Positions 49,960-58,293 of a stretch of DNA of 64,000 nt are shown here, piece by piece. This stretch comes from Candidatus Dechloromonas phosphorivorans. Its GTDB lineage: Bacteria; Pseudomonadota; Gammaproteobacteria; Burkholderiales; Rhodocyclaceae. A model generated the notes under the pieces. It saw only the letters and a program-made list of their open reading frames with translations, ran no database searches and had not been told where the DNA came from. Position numbers and translations under genes: made by a program. The DNA lies in the NCBI GenBank assembly GCA_016714975.1, contig JADKBR010000001.1:496001-560000 (forward strand), in the 5' to 3' direction. Every line of letters starts with the position of its first letter. Positions within the stretch are counted from its first letter, which is position 1.

Positions 49960-51024
49960 GCATGCATTCCTGCCATTCGGCCGCCGGTTCGGAATCGGCG
50001 ACGATGCCACTGCCGATGCCCAGCCTGCCCGTCCGGTCAGCCGCCAGCCCCCGTGCGGGGGGGGCGACGTTGAGCCGGAGTTCCGTTCCGGGGGGGCGGG
50101 CGCCGGGCGGATGGCCGCGCGGCCAGCCTTCGGGGCCGTTCGCGGCCCCCCGCCCCCCCCGCCCCCCCCCCCCCCCCCCCCCCCCCCGCCGGGGGAGCTC
50201 GGCGCTCCGCGACCTGCACGGAAACGGGGGGGGATGCCGCGGGGGGCCAGCCGGGAGGGCCGCGGAGCCCGCCGGGGGGCGGGGTCCCCGCCCCGGGGGG
50301 CGCCCCGCCCCCGGCGGCCCCCGGCCCCCCGGGGGGGGGGGGGGGGGGGCGGCTCCCCCCCCCCGGGTCCCGGGCCCCCCCGGGGAGCCGCGGGGGCGCC
50401 CCAGCCGGGGGGCCAGACCCGGGGCTCCACGGCGCCAGGCGCGCCCCGGGGCGAGCGAAAGCCGCCGGCCGCGGCAGATCGCCGCGAGCCGCCGTCGCGG
50501 CGGCGTGAAGCTGACCGGCGGAAGCGCCCCAGCCGGGCGAAAGCGCCGAAGGTGGGCAAAACGCGGGGATGTAAGCGAAAGGACAAGGAGAGGCCCGAGA
50601 AATCGCCAGCGGAAATGTAGTCCCGGATGCGGTCGACCGCGGCAGCATGGCGATCTCCGTCGATGCCTGGCCTCAAGTCACCTATCCCCGCCGGCTGCCC
50701 GACCCCCTGCTCCGCAAGCCAGGTCTCGGTGGCTTCAGCAGTCATCGCGACACCGCGCCTGAACCGCCAGAACCGCGCCAGTGGTCGCCCAGCCGATGGC
50801 GACCACCCGGGAGGCGCTGCCGCCGGTTCGAGGAGATAACCCAGCTCATAGTCGAACGCCGCGACAGACCACAGGCCGCCACGTTCAACTGCCTGCAGCA
50901 CTGACGCCAGACCGGCATCATCGGAAACCGTCAGGCAATCGACCGGCTCTTCAAAAAGCCAAGCCGAGGGCTTACCCTGCGGTGCCCGCCGATCTTCGAA
51001 AAACGCGTGAAACGGGGTTTCTAT
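49536..51024 (-). pseudogene. pabB: Disrupted aminodeoxychorismate synthase/lyase fusion (pabB-pabC)
   Basis: The N-terminal part reads IETPFHAFFEDRRAPQGKPS and continues through GGLWSVAAFDYELGYLLEP to RIRDYISAGDF (about 50600). The expected catalytic core is then missing, replaced by G/C-rich sequence. Good PabB sequence returns near 50090 (LGIGSGIVADSEPAAEWQEC) and runs into the PabC domain (LKADFLCDCDPGLRLIETLR). That domain stops at about 49536 in VVFLNERG, before the PLP-lyase C-terminal half. No ATG, GTG or TTG precedes IETPF; the ATA at 51022-51024 overlaps the tusA stop as ATAG. Three defects indicate a dead gene or a bad assembly. Confidence 0.8.
50090..50470. repeat. G/C homopolymer low-complexity tract inside pabB
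   Basis: Composition is above 90% G+C, with C26 at 50162-50187 and G19 at 50331-50349 plus many runs of 5-8. It replaces conserved pabB sequence. A sequencing or consensus artefact is the simplest reading; a real expansion is less likely. Confidence 0.85.
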
Positions 51025-51248
51025 CTGCGCTTCAGGTAGAACTCGAAGACGCGGTTTTCTTCTCTTTGCCCGACCAGTTCATTCCCGGTCTGCTTGGCGA
51101 AGGCCGCGAAATCCTTCAGCGAGCCGGGATCGGTCGCCAGTACGCGAAGCACTTGGCCGGGTTCCATTTCGCTCAGCGCCTTCTTGGTACGGAGAATGGG
51201 AAGCGGGCAGTTGAGCCCCTTGACATCAAGATCGCGATCAATTTCCAT
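51021..51248 (-). CDS. tusA: TusA-family sulphur carrier
   Basis: A 75-residue protein, MEIDRDLDVKGLNCPLPILR, with the CPLP motif holding the persulphide cysteine, and VLATDPGSLKDFAAFAKQTG in the second half. TusA carries sulphur for tRNA thiolation and molybdenum cofactor; sseA, moaC and soxYZ in the window are other sulphur-related genes. The stop overlaps the putative ATA start of pabB. Confidence 0.93.
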   Translation of the reverse strand: MEIDRDLDVKGLNCPLPILRTKKALSEMEPGQVLRVLATDPGSLKDFAAFAKQTGNELVGQREENRVFEFYLKRR

Positions 51249-51285
51249 GGCTGGTCACCCAATAGGACAGAAGGCGATTTTACCC

Positions 51286-52734
51286 CTAATTCCGCCGCTC
51301 CTTCATTTCCTCGATCTGACGCTTCTTCATTTCCCGCAGCCGACCATCGATCATCGACATCTCATAGAAGTTGGCATCGCCTGCCTGCTGCGCCAGTTGT
51401 AGTTGCTCGATCGCCCCGGCCGTCTGCCCCTTGAGGGCAGTCAATTCCGCCAGTGCGAGATGATGCTGCGAACGACGCCCCAAGCCGGCATAGGAATCAG
51501 CCCGAAACTTGTAGAAATGCACATCCAGAGGGTAAATCTGGAGTTGGTCGTCGGCGAACTTGAGGGCTGCGGCAAACTGCCTATCACCAATCAAGGTGTT
51601 GCCATAGCCGTATAGCACCGCGAGGTTGCGCGGGTAGCGCACCATCGCCTCGCGATAGAGCGTCAGCCCCGCCTCCTTCTCGCCCCGGCCGGTCTTGATC
51701 TCGGCAAGTTGCCGATCCACCATCGCCGACGACACCTTCAGCCGGCGGACCGCCGCCAGTTCCTGTTCGGCCGCCGCCCAGTCGCGATTGCGAGCGAAAG
51801 CCACCGCCAGACCATAGCGGGTGCCCGCCTCGGAGCTGTATTTCCGGTCGCGCAGGAAGGTCTCGAATTCTCGGACCGCGTCACTGGGACGCCCCTGCAA
51901 GGCCCGCACTCTGGCCCGCACCAGCTGAAAATCCTGGCTGTCGGCAACCTGGCGATAGGCAACCGGTTGCTCGCGGTTCTGCATGTCTGACATGCGCTCA
52001 CCGGACAACGGGTGGGTCCGCAAGTAGGCAGTCGCGTTATTCTCATATTGGCGCGTTGACTGTTGCAGACGGGCGAAGAACCCGGACATTCCGCGGACGT
52101 CGTAACCCGCGCGGCGCAGGATATCGAAACCCAGGCGGTCGGCTTCCCGTTCGAAGTCGCGCGAATAGGCCAGTTGGGCAGCGATCGCACCGGCCTGCGT
52201 CGTGCTGATCGCCGCCATGGCGCCCTGCGGACTGGAGCGCGCGGCAAGGAGTGAAAGGCCCATGGCGACCATTGAAGCCATCGACAGCTTTTTTGACTGA
52301 AATATCTGACGTGCGATGTGGCGTTGCGTCACATGCGAAACTTCATGGGCCAGCACACCAGCAAGTTCCGACTCTGTCTGAACTGCCAGCAATAGCCCGA
52401 CATGGACACCGATAAAGCCGCCCGGCATTGCAAAAGCGTTGATGCTCAGGTCATTGATTGCGAAGAACTGAAACCCCATTCCTGGGTCATCGCTCATGGC
52501 AACGAGGCGTTCGCCAAGCTGGTTCAGATAGTTCTCGACATCCGGGTCGTCAAGATACGATGGCTCACGCCAGCGAATCTCGTCCATAATCTGTTGTCCG
52601 ATCTTCCTTTCGGTCGCCAGCGACAACTCGTTGCTCGCCACGTCGCCCAGTTCGGGCAGACCTTCGGCGTGCAAGAGTTGGACGGTCAGGGCACAGGCCA
52701 AGACTCCGGCAAACAGACGATGGATAGAACGCAT
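51286..52734 (-). CDS. bepA: Periplasmic M48 metalloprotease with TPR repeats (BepA type)
   Basis: Protease/chaperone guarding outer-membrane protein assembly. The 482 residues have a signal peptide (MRSIHRLFAGVLACALTVQL, cut near LHAEG), HEVSH at 130-134 (AGVLAHEVSHVTQRHIA), the glutamate ligand in SRDFEREADRLGFDILRRAG, and C-terminal TPR units from about 260. Transcription is divergent from moaC. Confidence 0.93.
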   Translation of the reverse strand: MRSIHRLFAGVLACALTVQLLHAEGLPELGDVASNELSLATERKIGQQIMDEIRWREPSYLDDPDVENYLNQLGERLVAMSDDPGMGFQFFAINDLSINAFAMPGGFIGVHVGLLLAVQTESELAGVLAHEVSHVTQRHIARQIFQSKKLSMASMVAMGLSLLAARSSPQGAMAAISTTQAGAIAAQLAYSRDFEREADRLGFDILRRAGYDVRGMSGFFARLQQSTRQYENNATAYLRTHPLSGERMSDMQNREQPVAYRQVADSQDFQLVRARVRALQGRPSDAVREFETFLRDRKYSSEAGTRYGLAVAFARNRDWAAAEQELAAVRRLKVSSAMVDRQLAEIKTGRGEKEAGLTLYREAMVRYPRNLAVLYGYGNTLIGDRQFAAALKFADDQLQIYPLDVHFYKFRADSYAGLGRRSQHHLALAELTALKGQTAGAIEQLQLAQQAGDANFYEMSMIDGRLREMKKRQIEEMKERRN

Positions 52735-52798
52735 GATGGTATGATATATCGCCTATGAACATCCCCTTTGGGTGACTCGTAACCAGATGTAACTAATC

Positions 52799-53308
52799 TT
52801 GATCGATCAGACACTTACCCACTTCGATGCGGCCGGTCAGGCGCACATGGTCGACGTCGGCAGCAAGGCAGAGAGCGCCCGCGTTGCGCGCGCCACCGGA
52901 AGCATCTTCATGCAGCCGGAAACCTTGGCGCTGATCCGTTCCGGGTCAGCCAGCAAGGGAGATGTCCTGGGTATCGCGCGAATCGCTGCCATTCAGGCCT
53001 CCAAGCGCACCGGCGAACTGATCCCGCTCTGCCATCCGCTGGCGCTGACTAAAGTTGCTGCTGACTTTACCGTCGACGAAATGCAAAGCGCGGTCCATTG
53101 CGAGGTTACTGCCGAATGCTTCGGCCGCACCGGCGTTGAAATGGAAGCGATGACTGCGACCGCAATCGCCTTGCTGACTGTTTACGACATGTGCAAGGCA
53201 GTCGACCGCGGCATGCGCATAGAGAATATCTGCCTGCTCGAGAAGGCGGGCGGCAAGTCCGGCCACTGGAAGGCCAGCCCAACCGCGAAATCGACCGCGA
53301 ATGAATGA
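52799..53308 (+). CDS. moaC: Cyclic pyranopterin monophosphate synthase MoaC
   Basis: Second step of molybdenum cofactor synthesis. The 169 residues from TTG (LIDQTLTHFDAAGQAHMVDV) contain AIQASKRTGELIPLCHPLAL and VTAECFGRTGVEMEAMTATA, the active-site signature, then LTVYDMCKAVDRGMRI. The start codon TTG has only a weak ribosome site. It overlaps soxY by 8 bp, which is unusual pairing. Confidence 0.96.
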   Translation: MIDQTLTHFDAAGQAHMVDVGSKAESARVARATGSIFMQPETLALIRSGSASKGDVLGIARIAAIQASKRTGELIPLCHPLALTKVAADFTVDEMQSAVHCEVTAECFGRTGVEMEAMTATAIALLTVYDMCKAVDRGMRIENICLLEKAGGKSGHWKASPTAKSTANE

Positions 53309-53771
53309 ACTGCGTCGCCGACTGCTGCGGGGCAGCACTGGCGCGCTGCTCGCGCCGTGGATTGGGAGTGGCTTGTTGCTGCCGCGACGAGTGCTTGCCG
53401 CCGAGTGGAATCGTACTGCCTTCACCGCCAACAATGCACCTGACGCACTTAGGGCGTATGGCGCGGGATCCGCCACGGAATCGCGCGACATCTCGATCAA
53501 CGCGCCTGAAATCGCCGAGAATGGCGCCAAGGTGGAAGTCGACATATCCAGTCAGATAGCAGGCAGCCGCAGCATCGCCGTATTCGCCGACAGGAATCCG
53601 ATGCCGTTGTGCGCGGCCATCGAATTCGCTGGCGCGGCCTTGCCCTATTGCCGGATACAGCTGAAGCTGGCGGAAACGACCCGCATCCGGGTAGTCGTCA
53701 GGACGACCGATGGGAAGAGCTATATTGCCTTCCGCGAGATCAAGGTAACCCTCGGCGGGTGCGGAGGATAA
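53301..53771 (+). CDS. soxY: Thiosulfate oxidation carrier protein SoxY
   Basis: A periplasmic carrier that holds sulphur intermediates on a C-terminal cysteine. The 156 residues have a Tat-like signal (ELRRRLLRGSTGALLAPWIG), an immunoglobulin-like fold with INAPEIAENGAKVEVDISSQ, and the swinging-arm end VTLGGCGG. It pairs with soxZ 2 bp downstream. No other sox genes (A, B, C, D, X) are in the window. It starts inside the moaC end. Confidence 0.95.
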   Translation: MNELRRRLLRGSTGALLAPWIGSGLLLPRRVLAAEWNRTAFTANNAPDALRAYGAGSATESRDISINAPEIAENGAKVEVDISSQIAGSRSIAVFADRNPMPLCAAIEFAGAALPYCRIQLKLAETTRIRVVVRTTDGKSYIAFREIKVTLGGCGG

Positions 53772-53773
53772 GC

Positions 53774-54085
53774 ATGGCCGAGCCGATCAAGATTCGCGCC
53801 CAGCTTCAGGGCGAGATGACCGAAATCCGCATCCTGATGCAGCACCCGATGGAAACCGGGCAGCGCAAGGACGAAAAAGGGCAGACCTTGCCCGTCAATT
53901 TCATCCAGACTTTCTCCGTCCTGCACAACGGCAAACCGCTCGTCGAGGGTCAATTGAATACCTCGATCGCCAAGAACCCACTGTTTGTTTTCAAGGCCCG
54001 CAGCATAAAGGCCGGAGACAGGCTGGTGGTGGCCTGGAAAGACAATCTCGGTGACCAACGGCAGGACGAGATCACCGTCGCCTGA
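53774..54085 (+). CDS. soxZ: Thiosulfate oxidation carrier complex protein SoxZ
   Basis: A 103-residue partner of SoxY, MAEPIKIRAQLQGEMTEIRI, with LMQHPMETGQRKDEKGQTLP and NPLFVFKARSIKAGDRLVVA. It forms the SoxYZ heterodimer. The frame continues upstream, but that part is a soxY shadow. A terminator follows immediately. Confidence 0.96.
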   Translation: MAEPIKIRAQLQGEMTEIRILMQHPMETGQRKDEKGQTLPVNFIQTFSVLHNGKPLVEGQLNTSIAKNPLFVFKARSIKAGDRLVVAWKDNLGDQRQDEITVA

Positions 54086-54087
54086 AA

Positions 54088-54117
54088 CAAGAAAACCCGC
54101 CTGAAACCAGACGGGCT
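54088..54117 (-). terminator. Terminator after the cold-shock gene
   Basis: Stem ACCCGCCTG with CAGACGGGCT (one internal mismatch) and a T-run on the minus strand (TTTTCTT). It ends the csp transcript and may also stop soxZ. Confidence 0.75.
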
Positions 54118-54141
54118 TCGGACTTGCTTCCTCTTCCTTGT

Positions 54142-54345
54142 TCAGGCGGCCTGAATGTTGGAAGCCTGCTTGCCCTTGGGGCCTTGCACAACATCGAAGG
54201 AAACTTTTTGACCCTCTTTGAGGGTCTTGAAACCACTCATGTTGATTGCGGAAAAATGTGCGAAGAGATCTTCGCTACCATCTTCAGGCGTGATGAACCC
54301 AAAGCCCTTCGAATCGTTGAACCACTTGACAGTGCCGATTGCCAT
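54142..54345 (-). CDS. Cold-shock protein (CspA family)
   Basis: A 67-residue single CSD domain, MAIGTVKWFNDSKGFGFITP, with RNP-1 KGFGFI and RNP-2 DLFAHF. It is an RNA chaperone. The first ATG of the longer frame (54456) is upstream of the conserved start. The long leader up to about 54560 could hold a cold-responsive structure. Confidence 0.97.
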   Translation of the reverse strand: MAIGTVKWFNDSKGFGFITPEDGSEDLFAHFSAINMSGFKTLKEGQKVSFDVVQGPKGKQASNIQAA

Positions 54346-54568
54346 GTTTGGAACCTTCTTGCAAAAAACCAATAAATTACGGGTCTCCCCGACTCCCTGT
54401 TTGAGCTCAGCGACCCGGTGCTTATGGCAACCTTGATGCAACATGAATCCAAACACAAGGGCTTTCTACCCCCGTCATCGCCCTGCGTCAACAATTTTTA
54501 TTGACGCGGCGCAGCATAAGCTTCGGAAAATGCAGCGCTTTTCGGAGGATTGCCGAGCTATTCGCCGG

Positions 54569-54596
54569 TTGCACAATGGAAAGGACTGTATAGAAT
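54569..54596 (+). promoter_or_regulatory. Promoter just before clpS
   Basis: TTGCAC, 16 bp, TAGAAT; the -10 ends only 7 bp before the clpS ATG, so the transcript would be leaderless or nearly so. TATAGA overlapping it is an alternative -10. Confidence 0.5.
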
Positions 54597-54603
54597 CCGT
54601 TCC

Positions 54604-54912
54604 ATGGCTACGAAGTCTCAGGAAGGGAGTCTGCTCGAGGCACAACGTGCGCGGGCAGTGCCTCCGAAGATGTACAAGGTGCTGCTACTGAACGACGATT
54701 ACACCCCGATGGAGTTCGTGATCGTGGTGCTTCAGCGTTTTTTTTCGATGGACACTGAACAGGCGACAAGAATCATGCTCAAAGTCCACAATGAGGGGCG
54801 CGGCGTGTGCGGGCTGTTCCCGCGCGACATCGCGGCCACCAAAGTCGAGCAGGTGAGCGCGTTTGCCCGTGAGTACCAGCATCCGCTCGCTTGCATCATG
54901 GAGGAAAACTGA
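54604..54912 (+). CDS. clpS: ATP-dependent Clp protease adaptor ClpS
   Basis: A 102-residue N-end-rule adaptor: MATKSQEGSLLEAQRARAVP, the core VLLLNDDYTPMEFVIVVLQR, and LKVHNEGRGVCGLFPRDIAA. It hands substrates to ClpA. The stop overlaps the clpA ATG (TGATG). Standard length from this ATG. Confidence 0.97.
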   Translation: MATKSQEGSLLEAQRARAVPPKMYKVLLLNDDYTPMEFVIVVLQRFFSMDTEQATRIMLKVHNEGRGVCGLFPRDIAATKVEQVSAFAREYQHPLACIMEEN

Positions 54913-57170
54913 TGATTGCTCAGGAACTCGAAGTCAGCTTGCACATGGCGTTTGTCGAAGCACGGCAAAAGCGCCACGAGTTCATCACCGTCGAGCATCT
55001 CCTCCTGGCGTTGATCGACAACCCGTCGGCCGCAGAGGCTCTGCGCTCGTGCGGCGCCAAGCCCGATACGCTGCGCAAGGAACTGATCAACTTCATCAAC
55101 GAACACACGCCGAAGGTGTCCGGTAGCGACGACATCGACACCCAGCCAACGCTCGGCTTCCAGCGCGTCATCCAGCGCGCCATCCTGCACGTCCAGTCAT
55201 CCGGCAAGAAGGAAGTAAACGGCGCCAACGTGCTTGTGGCCATCTACGGCGAGAAGGACTCGCATGCCGTGTATTTCCTGCAGAAACAGGGCGTCACCCG
55301 CCTTGACTTGGTGAACTACATCTCGCACGGCATCAGCAAGGTGCCGCAACAGAAAAATCCGCCGGAAGGCGAGGTGGAGACCGAAGGCGAGAAGGAGCAG
55401 TCCGGCCCGCTCGAGCAATACACGATCAACCTCAATGCCCTGGCACTGCAGGGCAAGATCGACCCGCTGATCGGCCGCGACCGGGAACTCGAGCGCGTCA
55501 TCCAGACCCTGTGCCGGCGGCGCAAGAACAACCCGCTGCTGGTCGGTGAAGCGGGCGTCGGCAAGACGGCGATTGCCGAGGGGTTGGCCCGCAACATCGT
55601 CGAAGGCAATGTTCCCGACATTCTTGCCAAGGCCAACGTCTATTCGCTCGACATGGGCTCGCTCCTGGCCGGCACCAAGTACCGGGGCGACTTCGAGCAA
55701 CGCCTCAAGGGCGTCATCAAGCAACTGGCGGACAATCCGCACGCCATCCTGTTCATCGACGAAATCCATACCCTGATCGGCGCCGGTTCCGCGTCCGGCG
55801 GAACGCTGGACGCCTCCAACCTGCTCAAGCCGGCCCTGTCGTCGGGGGCCTTGAAGTGCATCGGCGCGACGACCTACACCGAGTTCCGCGGCATTTTCGA
55901 GAAGGACAGCGCGCTCTCACGCCGCTTCCAGAAGATCGATGTCAATGAACCGTCGGTCGCCGAGACCGTCGAGATCCTCAAGGGCCTCAAGGCACGTTTC
56001 GAAGCGCACCACGGAATCAAGTATTCGGCGACGGCGATTTCTTCCGCCGCCGAACTGGCCGCCCGCTACATCACCGACCGCCACCTGCCCGACAAGGCGA
56101 TCGATGTCATCGACGAGGCGGGTGCAGCGCAGCGCATTCTGCCGAAATCAAAACAGAAAAAAGTCATCAGCAAGACCGACATCGAGGAGATTGTCGCCAA
56201 GATCGCCCGCATTCCGTCGCAGCATGTCACCCTCGACGACCGTGGCGCGCTGAAGAATCTCGACCGCGACCTCAAGGCCGTCGTCTTCGGCCAGGACAAG
56301 GCGATCGACGCGCTGGCCCGGGCGATCAAGATGGCCCGTTCCGGCCTCGGCAATCCCGGCAAGCCGATCGGCTCCTTCCTCTTCAGCGGCCCGACCGGAG
56401 TCGGCAAGACCGAGGTCGCCAAGCAACTGGCCTACTGCCTGGGCATCGAACTGCTTCGTTTCGACATGTCCGAATACATGGAGCGCCATGCCGTGTCCAG
56501 GCTGATCGGCGCCCCGCCGGGCTATGTCGGTTTCGACCAGGGCGGCCTGCTGACCGAGGCTATCACCAAGAAGCCATATTGCGTGCTGCTGCTCGATGAA
56601 ATCGAGAAGGCGCACCCGGACATCTTCAACATCCTGCTGCAGGTCATGGATCACGGCACGCTGACCGACAACAACGGACGCAAGGCTGATTTCCGCAACG
56701 TCGTCATCATCATGACGACCAACGCCGGCGCTGCCGACCTGCACAAGTCGAGCATGGGCTTTACCAGTTCCAAGCAGACCGGCGACGAGATGGCGGAAAT
56801 CAAGCGTGTGTTCACCCCTGAGTTCCGCAACCGGCTGGATGCGACAATCTCCTTCGCCGCGCTCGACCACGAGGTGATCCTGCGCGTGGTCGACAAGTTC
56901 CTCATCCAGCTCGAGGAACAACTGCACGAGAAGAAGGTGGAAGCCCACTTCACCGAAGCGGTCAAGGACATGCTCGCCGAGAAGGGCTTCGACCCACTGA
57001 TGGGTGCCCGCCCGATGGCGCGCCTGATCCAGGACACCATTCGCTCGGCGCTCGCCGACGAACTGCTGTTCGGCAAGCTGGCCAGTGGCGGGCATGTCAC
57101 GGTCGACCTCGACAAGGAGGGCAAAATCAGGCTCGACTTCGCGGAGGAAAAGACCGAAGCCGTCGTGTGA
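54912..57170 (+). CDS. clpA: ATP-dependent Clp protease ATP-binding subunit ClpA
   Basis: A 752-residue AAA+ unfoldase for ClpP. It has an N-domain with LHMAFVEARQKRHEFITVEH, a first Walker A GEAGVGKTAIAEGLA, a second Walker A GPTGVGKTEVAKQLA, and a C-terminal domain ending FAEEKTEAVV. It has no clpP neighbour here, as usual for clpSA. A terminator follows at 57191. Confidence 0.98.
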   Translation: MIAQELEVSLHMAFVEARQKRHEFITVEHLLLALIDNPSAAEALRSCGAKPDTLRKELINFINEHTPKVSGSDDIDTQPTLGFQRVIQRAILHVQSSGKKEVNGANVLVAIYGEKDSHAVYFLQKQGVTRLDLVNYISHGISKVPQQKNPPEGEVETEGEKEQSGPLEQYTINLNALALQGKIDPLIGRDRELERVIQTLCRRRKNNPLLVGEAGVGKTAIAEGLARNIVEGNVPDILAKANVYSLDMGSLLAGTKYRGDFEQRLKGVIKQLADNPHAILFIDEIHTLIGAGSASGGTLDASNLLKPALSSGALKCIGATTYTEFRGIFEKDSALSRRFQKIDVNEPSVAETVEILKGLKARFEAHHGIKYSATAISSAAELAARYITDRHLPDKAIDVIDEAGAAQRILPKSKQKKVISKTDIEEIVAKIARIPSQHVTLDDRGALKNLDRDLKAVVFGQDKAIDALARAIKMARSGLGNPGKPIGSFLFSGPTGVGKTEVAKQLAYCLGIELLRFDMSEYMERHAVSRLIGAPPGYVGFDQGGLLTEAITKKPYCVLLLDEIEKAHPDIFNILLQVMDHGTLTDNNGRKADFRNVVIIMTTNAGAADLHKSSMGFTSSKQTGDEMAEIKRVFTPEFRNRLDATISFAALDHEVILRVVDKFLIQLEEQLHEKKVEAHFTEAVKDMLAEKGFDPLMGARPMARLIQDTIRSALADELLFGKLASGGHVTVDLDKEGKIRLDFAEEKTEAVV

Positions 57171-57190
57171 ACGATTGCCATCCACCCTGA

Positions 57191-57220
57191 AAGCCGTGCA
57201 AGATTGCACGGCTTTTCTAT
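57191..57220 (+). terminator. Terminator after clpA
   Basis: 10-bp perfect stem AAGCCGTGCA/TGCACGGCTT, 4-nt loop, then TTCTATTTC. Confidence 0.85.
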
Positions 57221-57235
57221 TTCGAGGACTCCACC

Positions 57236-57727
57236 ATGACCTTCAAGACCCCCGACCTCTGCGACGAATTCGAAGCCGACCTTGGCACGGCCGTTCGCGT
57301 CGTTGCCCCTATGTTCCAGCGCTTCGGCGGCCGCGCCAGCTTTTCCGGCGAGATCGTCACGTTGAAGGTTTTCGAGGACAACTCGCTGGTTCGCGCAGCA
57401 GTGGGCGAAGCCGGCGCCGGCAAGGTGCTGGTCATCGACGGCGGCGGCTCGCTGCGCTGCGCGCTGGTCGGCGACCAACTCGCCATTCTCGCCCACAAGA
57501 ACGGCTGGGCAGGCCTCGTAGTCTATGGCTGCATCCGCGACTCCGGCGACATCAACGGCATCGACATCGGCGTTCGCGCCCTCAACACCCATCCGCAGAA
57601 AAGCATCAAGAAGGGCGCCGGCGACCGCGACATCGCCGTTACCTTCGGCGGCGTCACCTTCAATCCCGGCGAGTTTGTCTACGCCGACGAGGACGGCGTG
57701 CTGGTCAGCAGCAAGCCCTTGTGCTGA
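57236..57727 (+). CDS. rraA: RraA family protein (RNase E regulator / HMG aldolase fold)
   Basis: 163 residues, MTFKTPDLCDEFEADLGTAV, with the family motif GWAGLVVYGCIRDSGDINGI, then HPQKSIKKGAGDRDIAVTFG and the end YADEDGVLVSSKPLC. In E. coli RraA inhibits RNase E; related proteins are 4-hydroxy-4-methyl-2-oxoglutarate aldolases, and the two cannot be told apart here. A diverged copy of its 3' end occurs 0.45 kb downstream. Confidence 0.92.
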   Translation: MTFKTPDLCDEFEADLGTAVRVVAPMFQRFGGRASFSGEIVTLKVFEDNSLVRAAVGEAGAGKVLVIDGGGSLRCALVGDQLAILAHKNGWAGLVVYGCIRDSGDINGIDIGVRALNTHPQKSIKKGAGDRDIAVTFGGVTFNPGEFVYADEDGVLVSSKPLC

Positions 57728-57834
57728 TTCGGGGCAAGATCATTGCTGCGGCAGTCAGGGAAAATCGACGAATAACGCGATCTTCCCCCAATCGTCCTGC
57801 TGCCACTTTTGGCTTTTCCTTCACAAGGACTCTT

Positions 57835-58104
57835 ATGAAACTTCACATTGTCTTGTTTGCTTTTGCAGTCACGGCCTTAGCATCTTCGGTCAGTGCAGAA
57901 GAAAAGAGCTGCGCAAATGAATTGGGCAAAAACAATTCCGAAATACTGGTGAAATGGTGCATAAATGTGAGTCCAGCGACACGCCCACCTTGCAACTCGG
58001 CCAATAGCTGTGATTTGATCATCGATGAAATAAGACGTGGATGTGCATTCCTGAAGAATGACAAGAACTCCCCCTATTACTGCAGGCTGACATATCGACA
58101 ATAG
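57835..58104 (+). CDS. Small secreted Cys-rich protein, unknown function
   Basis: 89 residues with a clear signal peptide (MKLHIVLFAFAVTALASSVS, cut near A-EE). The mature chain of about 68 residues has six cysteines (CANEL, CINVS, CNSANSC, GCAFL, YCRL), enough for three disulphides. Base composition is clearly AT-richer than the neighbours, suggesting recent gain. It is preceded by CAAGGAC. The gene sits between rraA and the partial rraA 3'-end copy. No family was recognised. Confidence 0.6.
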   Translation: MKLHIVLFAFAVTALASSVSAEEKSCANELGKNNSEILVKWCINVSPATRPPCNSANSCDLIIDEIRRGCAFLKNDKNSPYYCRLTYRQ

Positions 58105-58136
58105 AGAAGCGTGAACGTGGTCAGACCGCGTTGCGA

Positions 58137-58194
58137 CGGGCGAATCCCTTTACGCCGATGAGGATGGCGTGCTGGCAAGCAGCAAGGTTTTGCG
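58137..58194 (+). pseudogene. Diverged partial copy of the rraA 3' end
   Basis: Read in frame this gives GESLYADEDGVLASSKVL, matching the rraA end GEFVYADEDGVLVSSKPL. Roughly three quarters of bases agree, with changes mostly at third positions. It has no start, and the frame runs on without family match. It is a relic of a second rraA or of recombination with a related one. TGCGGTCGAC follows at 58207-58216. Confidence 0.7.
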
Positions 58195-58293
58195 CCGAAG
58201 CGACGCTGCGGTCGACGGGAAAAACCTGTATGGCGCGGTTGATTGTGACCAAGAAATCGGCGCGCGACCTCGCGGATACTCAGCCAAGCGGCG

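Noticed and set aside
49526..49963. A separate small gene for an aminotransferase-like protein
   Set aside because: It continues the pabB frame and is the PabC part of the broken fusion, not an independent gene.
52799..52810. FNR-like site TTGATCGATCAG at the moaC start
   Set aside because: The two half-sites are separated by 2 bp instead of 4, and the sequence is part of the coding region.
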